DNA from: Candidatus Heimdallarchaeota archaeon
GTDB lineage: Archaea; Asgardarchaeota; Heimdallarchaeia; Heimdallarchaeales; Kariarchaeaceae
DNA: 64,000 nt
Reading direction: 5' to 3'
Assembly (NCBI GenBank): GCA_030149205.1
Contig: JASBSB010000003.1
Location: 186,001 to 250,000 of the forward strand
Numbering within the stretch: the first letter of the stretch is position 1; every line of letters starts with the position of its first letter. Of this stretch, positions 17,675-25,360 are shown piece by piece. The notes under the pieces were generated by a model, which did not search any database, had not been told where the DNA came from, and saw only the letters and a list, made by a program, of their open reading frames with translations. Made by a program: the position numbers and the translations under genes.

Positions 17675-18814
17675 ATTTCAAAAAGAACAGATTTAGAATA
17701 CACTGATCAAATTATTCTCCAGGAACTAAACAAAAACCCTGTAGATTCAATACTCAGTTTGAGTAAGATTATAAGGTTATCACATGTGTCTGTTCGTGAA
17801 AGAATTAAGAATCTCAAGCGAAATGGAATTATTCAGAGAGACAGCAGTATCACAGACCCATTATTCGGAGTTAGAACAACTTCAGAAGTTGCATCAATCT
17901 ATGATCCTAAGAGCATAGGATTAGAAAGAAAGCACGTTCTATTCAAAGGTATTCCAACTAAGAACCATTTAGATGAATTAAACAGATTTCTTAACATTCA
18001 TCCGTACACTCATTATCGAGCTTTTGGGTTTGGAAAAGATCCTGTCATATATGCACAGTTCGATATCCCTAATGGGACTGGGTCTTTATTTAATGAATTA
18101 CTCAATGAAGTTCACCTGAAAATTGGAACTAAAAATGAAATTTTATTAAACCAACAAAGTATGTCCAGATTTACACCTGAGTTTGAAAACTGGTCTCTTG
18201 ATAATCACACTTGGGAATTAACAGTTTTTCCAAATGAGCCTGAAAGCTTTTCCCATACTTTGGATGAAAAAAGAAAAGAAGATGATCTGATTCAATTGTC
18301 ATATTTACAGGCAAATTTGTTAAGAGAACTTACAATTAATGGCAGAGTAAGCAATCAAACACTTTCCAACATTTATAAAAAATCCACCTCAGTTATTTCT
18401 AGAAACTTAAAACTTATCAGGAACAAAATTATTTCTAACTACAAGCTCCTTTATAATACAAAGTTTTTCAAGCTAAATTCAATTAATCTGATTCATGGAT
18501 CATTTAAGAAAACTGAAGACTCTTACTGGTTAAGGTGGTTGTTAGAACAAAGCAAATTACCAGCAGAAATTTCTCTCTCTATTTCAGAAAAAAACTTTGT
18601 AATTGAGACTTTGAGTTCACCTCTGATGAATAGTACACTATATAAAAAATTATGGGATAACTCAGAACGAATAACTGCCATTCATTCCCTTCAAATCCAC
18701 CAGCCAGACACATTCTTATATTTCTTTTACCCTGAGAATTTAAGAACTAAAGGAAAATGGAAAACTAGTAGGTCATACTTTATTGAAGAACCTCTTGCAG
18801 AATTTTCTACGTAA
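17675..18814 (+). CDS. Transcription regulator with two winged helix-turn-helix domains, Lrp-like N-terminus
   Basis: The N-terminal part reads DQIILQELNKNPVDSILSLS and then HVSVRERIKNLKRNGII, a complete Lrp/AsnC-type HTH; a second HTH lies near residues 205-260 (LRELTINGRVSNQTLSNIYK). The middle and end have no recognised domain. A TTG at 17759 would start inside the first HTH and remove its first helix. The frame is open to an ATT at 17675 with GAGGGG six bases upstream, so I take that as start. The alternative is one missing base in the A5 run at 17680-17685: an ATG at 17661 would then be in frame. The protein would be about 379 residues. Confidence 0.7.
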   Translation: MSKRTDLEYTDQIILQELNKNPVDSILSLSKIIRLSHVSVRERIKNLKRNGIIQRDSSITDPLFGVRTTSEVASIYDPKSIGLERKHVLFKGIPTKNHLDELNRFLNIHPYTHYRAFGFGKDPVIYAQFDIPNGTGSLFNELLNEVHLKIGTKNEILLNQQSMSRFTPEFENWSLDNHTWELTVFPNEPESFSHTLDEKRKEDDLIQLSYLQANLLRELTINGRVSNQTLSNIYKKSTSVISRNLKLIRNKIISNYKLLYNTKFFKLNSINLIHGSFKKTEDSYWLRWLLEQSKLPAEISLSISEKNFVIETLSSPLMNSTLYKKLWDNSERITAIHSLQIHQPDTFLYFFYPENLRTKGKWKTSRSYFIEEPLAEFST

Positions 18815-19123
18815 TAAATCTTTTATTTTGGTTGAGAATTTTCAAAACTGAATTGAATACAAGAGCAATCAAACATCCGTTTTAGTCAGTTCTTTTCAGG
18901 ATAAGTTAGTTTTGCAAGTTTTCCCTTGAATTATAATTCTTCCTAAAACAATTCTGTGACGTTATTATGAATTTTATGTACGATAAGTTGATAAATGAGC
19001 AATAAATAATCTGATTTTCAGAGATATTGAAATTTTTTTAGGAAATATTTATAAAGTAACCTAAAATAGTTTCATATTCTGCAAACGACTTAGGTACGAG
19101 ATTTGTGGAATGAGGAACTAAAA
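18815..19123. other. Intergenic region with the subtilisin promoter
   Basis: This AT-rich stretch of about 300 bases has no convincing frame or RNA gene on either strand. The right end holds a TATA box at 19048-19056 for the following protease. The left end should contain the terminator of the regulator gene; the first bases after its stop are T-rich (AAATCTTTTATTTTGG). Confidence 0.5.
19048..19056 (+). promoter_or_regulatory. TATA box of the subtilisin gene
   Basis: TTTATAAAG lies about 70 bases before the ATG at 19124. Transcription should start near 19080, leaving a leader of about 45 nt that carries the GAGG Shine-Dalgarno. Confidence 0.6.
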
Positions 19124-20110
19124 ATGAAAATTTTAAGAATTACAGCGTTTTTTGTCATTTTCATGTTCATGGTGAGCTCCTTGGGTGGTGCTTTCGCCTT
19201 CTATAATGGCCCTCAGGCTGAGATTATGAAAGGCAAACCGGGTAGTGGTGGATCTTCCCCACCCCAAACCATCCCATGGGGTATCTCTCGTGTAAATGGA
19301 GATACAGCTCAAGGACTTGTTGATGAATCAGGAGTTAAAGTTGCAATACTTGACACCGGTTTAGATTTTGCTCATGAAGACCTTCAGGGATTATTTGCAT
19401 GGGGAATGAGCTTTTACAAAGGAAATAGACAGATTTCAGCAACAGAATGTACAACAACATCCTTTTCAGCATGTAAAGATGGACATGGACATGGAACACA
19501 TGTTGCCGGAACAGTTGCAGCTCAGGACAACGCAGTAGGTGTACTTGGAATTGCTCCACAGGTTTCACTTTATGTGTTTAAAGTGCTTTCAGATAGAGGA
19601 TCAGGTTCATACTCTGCAATTGCAAACGGAATTATTTCAGCTACTAACGGACCAGATGGAATTCCTGGAACAGCCGATGATGCAGATGTCATCTCAATGT
19701 CATTAGGTGGCCCATCAGGTACAGTTGAACTAGAAAATGCAGTTAATTATGCATTAAACAATGGAGTAGTTATAGTAGCAGCAACCGGAAATGATGGAGC
19801 ATCAACACCAAGCTACCCTGCAGCCTACCCAGGAGTTATGAAAGTTGGAGCAATTGATTCGAACAACAATATAGCATCATTCTCAAATCGAGGAGAGGAT
19901 GTATTTGCACCGGGTGTGAGTGTTTTATCCACTCTCCCAGGAAATACCTATGATAGTTGGTCGGGAACCTCAATGGCAACTCCACATGTTTCTGGGGTTG
20001 TTGCATTAGCAATCGCAGCACACCCAACGTTTACAAACACACAGATCTTCAATTTGGTTGTTAGTTCAGTTGATACATTCAAGGTTGTAGATGCTTCTAA
20101 AGTCATCTAA
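19124..20110 (+). CDS. Secreted subtilisin-like serine protease (S8)
   Basis: The 328-residue protein has a signal peptide, a mature N-terminus IPWGISRVN and the catalytic triad Asp77 (VAILDTGLD), His123 (GHGHGTHVAG) and Ser283 (SGTSMATPHVSG), with the oxyanion Asn223 (ATGNDG). An insertion with DGIPGTADDAD near residue 178 may bind calcium. Only about 25 residues, Gly/Pro/Ser-rich, lie between signal peptide and catalytic domain, so the usual I9 inhibitor propeptide is missing. The longer frame starts at 19103 with TTG; the ATG at 19124 has GAGG at good spacing. It stands alone with its own promoter. Confidence 0.93.
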   Translation: MKILRITAFFVIFMFMVSSLGGAFAFYNGPQAEIMKGKPGSGGSSPPQTIPWGISRVNGDTAQGLVDESGVKVAILDTGLDFAHEDLQGLFAWGMSFYKGNRQISATECTTTSFSACKDGHGHGTHVAGTVAAQDNAVGVLGIAPQVSLYVFKVLSDRGSGSYSAIANGIISATNGPDGIPGTADDADVISMSLGGPSGTVELENAVNYALNNGVVIVAATGNDGASTPSYPAAYPGVMKVGAIDSNNNIASFSNRGEDVFAPGVSVLSTLPGNTYDSWSGTSMATPHVSGVVALAIAAHPTFTNTQIFNLVVSSVDTFKVVDASKVI

Positions 20111-20177
20111 ATACTTAATACTATTTTAATCTTAAACTAAATCTAATTTTAGCCTAGTTTTGAATTATCCTATGATT

Positions 20178-21002
20178 TTAAATTTCAATGATCGTTTCTT
20201 GAGGAATTGATTCTGAATTAAGTGTCTTTAGCAGAGTGTCTGGAATAGTCAAGTCTATAATTTTTACATGTTTTGAGAAATTAAGAATCTCGCGAATATT
20301 CTCAAATTTACCCTTCATACCACCTGTTACATCACTTACTGTGATATTTGCTAGATCAAAATTCATCTTAATTTCTCCTAATTTTATATTTGGGATATGT
20401 TGAGCATTGGTGGTTGTTTTAGGATCAGAGGTATATATGCCCCCAACATCTGTTCCAAATATAACTTCTGATATATCATAACCTGACTCAGATAGATATT
20501 CACATAATAATTTGATAATCGTATCTCCCGATAAAATTGTGAACCCTAACTTATCAGACATTATAATATCTCCATAAAACACTGGAATTAACCTTCTATT
20601 CAAGGATTTGATAAGATTGATAGGATCAAAATGGAATGATAAATCATCTTTTTGATAGATTGATGAAAATGGAGGAAAAGAAACTAATTCTAGATTATTA
20701 TTTTCACCTGTTTTAATTATAAAATTATGGAGCTCTAATAATTTAAGGCGTAATTTAGTTACAATATGAGGTTTAAGTTCTGGCGATGTACTAGGCATAC
20801 CATTAACCATATCATACTTTTTTGCAATTGGATGTCCAAAGGAACCTGCTCCATGAACAATTACAAATTGTTTCTTACTTTTTACTGAAGAGAGTTCATT
20901 AAGTATTCTATCAATTGCTTGTGAGTTTAGCCTTCCAGAATCATCATTTTTATGTGTAATAACGGATCCCCCCAATTTAATTATTACAATCTCATTTTTC
21001 AA
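20178..21002 (-). CDS. ipk: Isopentenyl phosphate kinase
   Basis: IPK phosphorylates isopentenyl phosphate to isopentenyl diphosphate in the archaeal mevalonate route. The protein belongs to the amino-acid kinase fold: IIKLGGSVITHK at the N-terminus, HGAGSFGHP with the His that distinguishes IPK, LSGDTIIKLL, and FGTDVGGIYTSDP near the nucleotide site. Its 274 residues are normal. It overlaps the mevalonate kinase gene by 11 bases, and the pair gives the archaeal variant in which mevalonate phosphate is converted before the last kinase step. Confidence 0.92.
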   Translation of the reverse strand: MKNEIVIIKLGGSVITHKNDDSGRLNSQAIDRILNELSSVKSKKQFVIVHGAGSFGHPIAKKYDMVNGMPSTSPELKPHIVTKLRLKLLELHNFIIKTGENNNLELVSFPPFSSIYQKDDLSFHFDPINLIKSLNRRLIPVFYGDIIMSDKLGFTILSGDTIIKLLCEYLSESGYDISEVIFGTDVGGIYTSDPKTTTNAQHIPNIKLGEIKMNFDLANITVSDVTGGMKGKFENIREILNFSKHVKIIDLTIPDTLLKTLNSESIPQETIIEI

Positions 21003-21987
21003 ATTTCACACCTACAGTGGTAACTTCTGTGATAAAGCATTCAACATTATGCCTTTGTAGACTAGAGGCTATGGAATCCAGTTGATTAGTATCCTTCCCC
21101 AAAATTAGTAATGAGCCTCCTCCACCTGCTCCAGTAAGCTTTCCTCCAAGAGAACCAAGTTTCTTAGCTTCACTAAGAATTAAATTAATTTTTGGATGAC
21201 CAACACCCAAAGATTCTAGAGCTCCTTGGTTTATCTCAAAAAGGTTGCCAAGTTTAATGAGGTTTTTCAACCGGATATTTTCACCTATCTCTTCAGTGAT
21301 TTCTTCCATCCAATTCAACAATTTATTCATTAGATCAGGAAAAGCATCTATTCGTTCTCTGACCGCAGTGACTAAAGATTTTGTATCTCTTTCAACCAAC
21401 GTGTTACAAATTAAAAGAGGTACTTCAAAACTCCTATCAATTGGTTGTGGTCGACCTTCTTTAAATAATATATATCCTCCAACTGTTGAGGTTGAATTAT
21501 CTATTCCAGAGGGTGTTCCATGAGCAATTAGTTCGCCTTCAAAGGCAATTTTGGATATAGTATCCTTATTTAGTTGAACTTCATAGAGGTCAAAACACGC
21601 ACCAACAGTTGCCACGCTTACTGCGGCACTACTCCCCAAACCTGATGAGATTGGTATTTCACTTCTTACTGATATCTCAAAGAGGTTTTTAGGTAATACA
21701 GAATTAATATATCTCAGAGCAACATAAGCAGAGTAAGCAATATTATCTAATTTTTTATTTTTAGGGGTTATAGTCAAAGCCTCAAGCTCATTATAATTAT
21801 AATTTGATTTCTCATTCAGTTGAGGTGCGATAACAGAAATTCCAAAACTGGCTGATTCTAAAGCTGTGATCTCTACATAAGCTCTTAAATTTATTGTCGC
21901 GGCGATGGCAGGTTTGTGATAAACAACACTATGTTCCCCAGAGATTATAACTTTTGCTGGAGCTGAAGCTTTACCCTGTAATCTCAC
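20992..21987 (-). CDS. mvk: Mevalonate kinase
   Basis: This 331-residue GHMP kinase phosphorylates mevalonate for isoprenoid lipid synthesis. It shows the N-terminal SAPAKVIISGEHSVVYHKPA block, the P-loop-like PISSGLGSSAAVSVA, GTPSGIDNSTS and the C-terminal GKLTGAGGGGSLL motif. It lies between S2 and IPK on the same strand, an order seen in many archaea (S2, mevalonate kinase, IPK). The gap of 69 bases to S2 could hold an internal promoter. Confidence 0.93.
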   Translation of the reverse strand: MRLQGKASAPAKVIISGEHSVVYHKPAIAATINLRAYVEITALESASFGISVIAPQLNEKSNYNYNELEALTITPKNKKLDNIAYSAYVALRYINSVLPKNLFEISVRSEIPISSGLGSSAAVSVATVGACFDLYEVQLNKDTISKIAFEGELIAHGTPSGIDNSTSTVGGYILFKEGRPQPIDRSFEVPLLICNTLVERDTKSLVTAVRERIDAFPDLMNKLLNWMEEITEEIGENIRLKNLIKLGNLFEINQGALESLGVGHPKINLILSEAKKLGSLGGKLTGAGGGGSLLILGKDTNQLDSIASSLQRHNVECFITEVTTVGVKFEK

Positions 21988-22056
21988 AGTTTGACCTCTA
22001 TGTTGGTTTATAAAAATCTCAGGATTCTTACGTTTATTCTTTTTAAAAGTAATTTA

Positions 22057-22707
22057 CTAATTTAGATTTCGCATCAATTTAAATGCAAAATCATCAATGG
22101 TTAAACCTAGATCCTCGTTTTCCGCTATATCTCCTCTTTCTCTAAGGATCTGTTGAGCTAACAAGAGATATATTCTTGCCAAAGCTCGTCGACCTTTATT
22201 GTTTGCAGGGATTACTAGATCAACGTTTGAGGTTGAGTTATCTGAATCACAGAGTGCGACAACTGGAATGTTCATTCTTGTAGCTTCATCTAAAGCTTGA
22301 CTATCAGATCTTGGATCGTTCAAGAACACAATCTTTGGCTCATGAAAATATTTACTCTCGGGATTGGTAAAACTTCCTGGAATAAACCTACCTGGTAAAG
22401 ATTTAAAATTGCACAATCTTGCAAGTTTGCTTGCTGGTACTGTCCCATATTGTCTCTGAGAGACCACGACCACTTCATCAGGGTCATAAGAGGACAGAAG
22501 TTTAGCAGCGAGCCTAATCCGTTCATCTGTTTGCTTAATATCTAACACGTACAGTCCATCATTTCTGACCCTGTAAACGAATGGTTCCATAAGTGAAGTA
22601 GCCACAGTAGTCCCTATATGGACTCCTGAAGTTAAATAATCATCCAAAGGAACTAACAAATCTGCCTCGTCAATTTCACCTTCGAATAAGTCTTGGTCTG
22701 TTGACAT
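22057..22707 (-). CDS. rps2: 30S ribosomal protein S2
   Basis: The 216-residue protein has the archaeal S2 pattern: LVPLDDYLTSGVHIGT, DIKQTDERIRLAAKLL, RFIPGSFTNP, PKIVFLNDPRSDSQAL and VALCDSDNSTSNVDLVIPANNKGRRALARIY (read in pieces). S2 sits on the small-subunit body. It is the first gene of the S2, mevalonate kinase, IPK group. No enolase or rpoK gene, which often precede it in other archaea, is found. Confidence 0.95.
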   Translation of the reverse strand: MSTDQDLFEGEIDEADLLVPLDDYLTSGVHIGTTVATSLMEPFVYRVRNDGLYVLDIKQTDERIRLAAKLLSSYDPDEVVVVSQRQYGTVPASKLARLCNFKSLPGRFIPGSFTNPESKYFHEPKIVFLNDPRSDSQALDEATRMNIPVVALCDSDNSTSNVDLVIPANNKGRRALARIYLLLAQQILRERGDIAENEDLGLTIDDFAFKLMRNLN

Positions 22708-22799
22708 AGTATTTCTATTCGTTCATGAAATTTTCTTATTTTAATGAGTTTAGTTGTGTTCGCACATTATATAATTTTAGAAAAACCAATAACTTTCAA

Positions 22800-23294
22800 T
22801 TATTTACCTAAATATGACCTCTCAGAAGCTGCTGATGACCAGAAATATTCACCCACCTTAAGCTTTAACTTAGAAAGGTTGTTGTAGTTCTGAGGTAAGG
22901 CTTTAACCAATCTATCGAGAAGGTAACCAGATATATATTCTACAGTGGTATTTTCAATAGGAAGTAATATAACACTAGAAGAAGGGAACTCATAAAACTT
23001 GGTGGAATGGGTACATTTTATAGACTGGTCAGAAATCTTTAGGTTCAATCTTGGGTTCTTTGTTGGGATGAATGTCTTCAGATTAAATTCTAATTCCCAA
23101 GCTTTGAAAATTGGTTTGAGATCAAGAAAGTCCACAAGGACATCATACCCCTCCAAAGGATCACCATAAATTTCAACAGAAATTTTGTAGCTGTGACCAT
23201 GAATCGGTTCCACCAAATGATCTGATACTACAAAATGACCACAATTTAACTGAAGGTCTTCTCTGAAATATTCTAAACTTTTACTCATTTTCAT
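22800..23294 (-). CDS. 6-pyruvoyl-tetrahydropterin synthase family protein (PTPS-III-like)
   Basis: The 164-residue protein has the PTPS zinc histidines: His20 (NCGHF) and the pair His32/His34 (IHGHSY), plus ENTTVEYISGYL and a late Glu/Ser segment. The catalytic Cys four residues before HGH in QueD/PTPS is absent (Val28), and a Glu29 stands beside it. PTPS-III enzymes, which make 6-hydroxymethyl-dihydropterin in place of FolB, use a Glu near that position, so a role in tetrahydromethanopterin or folate synthesis is likely. The gene starts in a four-base ATGA overlap with the GTPase gene and belongs with the MptE-like gene upstream. Confidence 0.75.
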   Translation of the reverse strand: MKMSKSLEYFREDLQLNCGHFVVSDHLVEPIHGHSYKISVEIYGDPLEGYDVLVDFLDLKPIFKAWELEFNLKTFIPTKNPRLNLKISDQSIKCTHSTKFYEFPSSSVILLPIENTTVEYISGYLLDRLVKALPQNYNNLSKLKLKVGEYFWSSAASERSYLGK

Positions 23295-23875
23295 CCTATT
23301 TTCAAGTGTCCACTCTGAAGCATATTTATTATAGTCAAACCGAGTGTGTCAAAGGCTTCCTCAACATTTAACCCCTCTTTTGCACTTGTATCAAGATACT
23401 GCACCTCAAATCCATACTTCATTGTTTTATCTGAAAGTTGCTGTGCATAATCCTCTGCTTGTGCTGTAGACACACAATGTTGGTTTCTTAAGTCTGATTT
23501 GTTTCCGAGTAGGGTAATAGGAATCACACCCCTTCCGTTGTTTCTCCAGAGTTCATTAATCCAGTTGGTAATATTGATAAAACTCTCTGGTCGGGTCACA
23601 TCAAACACACATAAAGCACCCATACTTCCTCTAAAGAATCTTGCTCTAATTGATTGAAATGACTCTTGGCCAGCCATATCCCAGATCTGAAAGGTAGTTT
23701 TATATCCTGAGATTTGTTTTTCATAGGAAGCAAAATCTGCACCTATGGTCATCATATGTTCACTTCTAAACCCTCTACCCATGAATCTTTCTCTCAAACT
23801 CGTCTTACCTACAGCCCCATCTCCCAGAAGGCTAATTTTTAAAAAATAATTTTTCCGTGATTCTTTTCCACTCAT
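23291..23875 (-). CDS. Ras/Rab-like small GTPase
   Basis: The 194-residue protein is a complete small GTPase: G1 GDGAVGKTS (residues 18-26), G2 Thr43 (TIGADF), G3 WDMAGQE with Asp66 and Gln70, G4 NKSD (125-128) and G5 TSAK (163-166). The effector-side signature resembles Rab/Ras, as in the small GTPases typical of Asgard archaea. There is no C-terminal Cys motif for lipid attachment. It overlaps the PTPS-like gene by four bases and follows the MptE-like gene by 81 bases, a strange partner set for a signalling GTPase. An AT-rich element about 30 bases upstream may be its own promoter. Confidence 0.93.
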   Translation of the reverse strand: MSGKESRKNYFLKISLLGDGAVGKTSLRERFMGRGFRSEHMMTIGADFASYEKQISGYKTTFQIWDMAGQESFQSIRARFFRGSMGALCVFDVTRPESFINITNWINELWRNNGRGVIPITLLGNKSDLRNQHCVSTAQAEDYAQQLSDKTMKYGFEVQYLDTSAKEGLNVEEAFDTLGLTIINMLQSGHLKIG

Positions 23876-23956
23876 TTCTGACCGACTTTAATTCAAGGTA
23901 ATTTTAATTATTCGAATTGAGTCAAGAATTAAAATTTTTTTCCAATATTTTATATT

Positions 23957-24745
23957 CTAATTTTCGAGTTTCAAAAAATTTGGCAATGAAATCTCTATCC
24001 CTGGTGCGAATTTATCTGCTACAGTAAAGAGTTTCTTTGTTAAATTTAACTCAGAGAGAATGTCTCTTGCAATAGAAAGTTTAATTCGTTTCTTATCTAA
24101 ATATTGTTCAGAAAGAATTTTGGATTGTGTTGAATATATGCCAACCTCTCCTTGTAGCTCAAACCCTAGTAATAAAGTTGATATTTGATTCTGGATAGCA
24201 AAGCAAGCAGCCCTGTCTCCATCGGTAAATCCTAAGGTATTGATAAAACCAAAATGTGGTATTCCCTGTGTACACCAATATATATTTTTTCTGAATTGAT
24301 TTAAAGAAATTAAAGGAATAAAGGATTCGACTAAGGAAAGATTATCAGAGTGAATTAACACGAATATTGTTGTCCCTGAGTTTAGTGCATTGAGTACCAT
24401 TTCAAGACCGCCATCTAAATCTGTGAAAAGAAACTCAGGAATTAAACCACTTTCAAAAAGATACGAATAAGACCCATCTGCTGCAATAAACAAAGGAGTT
24501 TTAGAAGATGGAACAGTCTTAAGTTGTTCCTTTAGTTCTATAACTTGTTCTTTTAAAATATTTGCTCCACCAAATACTATTACCTTTTTGTTTTTTGGTA
24601 AGAATACGGAAAGTCGATCTTGTACCCCCATTTGGAACGTAGTAAGATTCTTATAATCAGCCAAGTATGCTAAATCATCAAAAATATCTAATTTTTGAAA
24701 AATCAAAGGAAGCCAAGTCTTTACCCAGTATTCTAAGGTTAGCAC
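23957..24745 (-). CDS. mptE: 6-hydroxymethyl-7,8-dihydropterin pyrophosphokinase, archaeal MptE type (DUF115)
   Basis: MptE transfers pyrophosphate from ATP to 6-hydroxymethyl-dihydropterin for methanopterin or folate cofactors. The 262-residue protein shows the DUF115 features VIVFGGANILKEQ, IAADGSYSYLFESGLIPEF, FTDLDGG and GFTDGDRAACFA, the last two being diagnostic metal and nucleotide motifs. It is first in the row MptE, GTPase, PTPS-like. Together the two enzymes would cover two successive steps of pterin synthesis. The next gene on the left side is S2, 90 bases beyond the PTPS-like gene. Confidence 0.85.
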   Translation of the reverse strand: MLTLEYWVKTWLPLIFQKLDIFDDLAYLADYKNLTTFQMGVQDRLSVFLPKNKKVIVFGGANILKEQVIELKEQLKTVPSSKTPLFIAADGSYSYLFESGLIPEFLFTDLDGGLEMVLNALNSGTTIFVLIHSDNLSLVESFIPLISLNQFRKNIYWCTQGIPHFGFINTLGFTDGDRAACFAIQNQISTLLLGFELQGEVGIYSTQSKILSEQYLDKKRIKLSIARDILSELNLTKKLFTVADKFAPGIEISLPNFLKLEN

Positions 24746-24876
24746 TGATGTGAACAGATTTTACAGGAATTTATAATTAGTCATAAAGGAACACCTCTTT
24801 CGATATATGAAGATTATTTCAAAAACACATGAATAAGAGCCATATTATTTTATATTTAGCTGATACATAAAGAAAC

Positions 24877-25296
24877 GTGCTTTCTCAGAATCAACAACTC
24901 CTTCTTCAGGTCCTTCAGGACAAGACAAGGATGAGAATTCTCGAACTTCTTTCTGATAATCCACAACATCCTGAAATTCTAGTTAAGGAGACAAAAATTT
25001 CAAGAACTGCAATTGAGAAACACTTGAAGTTGTTACTTAAATGGGGATTAATTGAGAGGAGGGCTCAAACAGTTCCTCGACTACGGTATATCTATTCAAT
25101 TACATACGAAGCAGAGTTACTGGTTTCTAATATTTCTACAGCTACAGATTCTTATATCGAGAATATGGTAACCATCTGGGAGGAGGAATTATCCAGATTA
25201 GATCAGTCTTTTGTTTATGGACATATTTCAAAAGAAGAATACAAAAAGCTCAAGGAGGATTACGAGAGTAGGTTATCAGAAATCAATGAAGAATAG
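24877..25296 (+). CDS. ArsR-like winged-helix regulator with a C-terminal helical tail
   Basis: The 139-residue protein has a winged helix at residues 8-75 (DKTRMRILELLSDN, then SRTAIEKHLKLLLKWGLIERR) and a C-terminal helix pair ending SHOCT-like (YGHISKEEYKKLKEDYESRL). It should bind DNA as a dimer. The start is a GTG with an AT-rich TATA-like stretch (TTTTATATTT) about 25 bases upstream, so the message is probably leaderless. It is divergent from the MptE-like gene and convergent with the large protease. No metal-binding Cys pair is seen. Confidence 0.8.
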   Translation: MLSQNQQLLLQVLQDKTRMRILELLSDNPQHPEILVKETKISRTAIEKHLKLLLKWGLIERRAQTVPRLRYIYSITYEAELLVSNISTATDSYIENMVTIWEEELSRLDQSFVYGHISKEEYKKLKEDYESRLSEINEE

Positions 25297-25360
25297 TATT
25301 TCTTATCAGAAGTACATCTTATCATACCTAGAAATTGATCTAAATAAACTTTCAAAGCTG

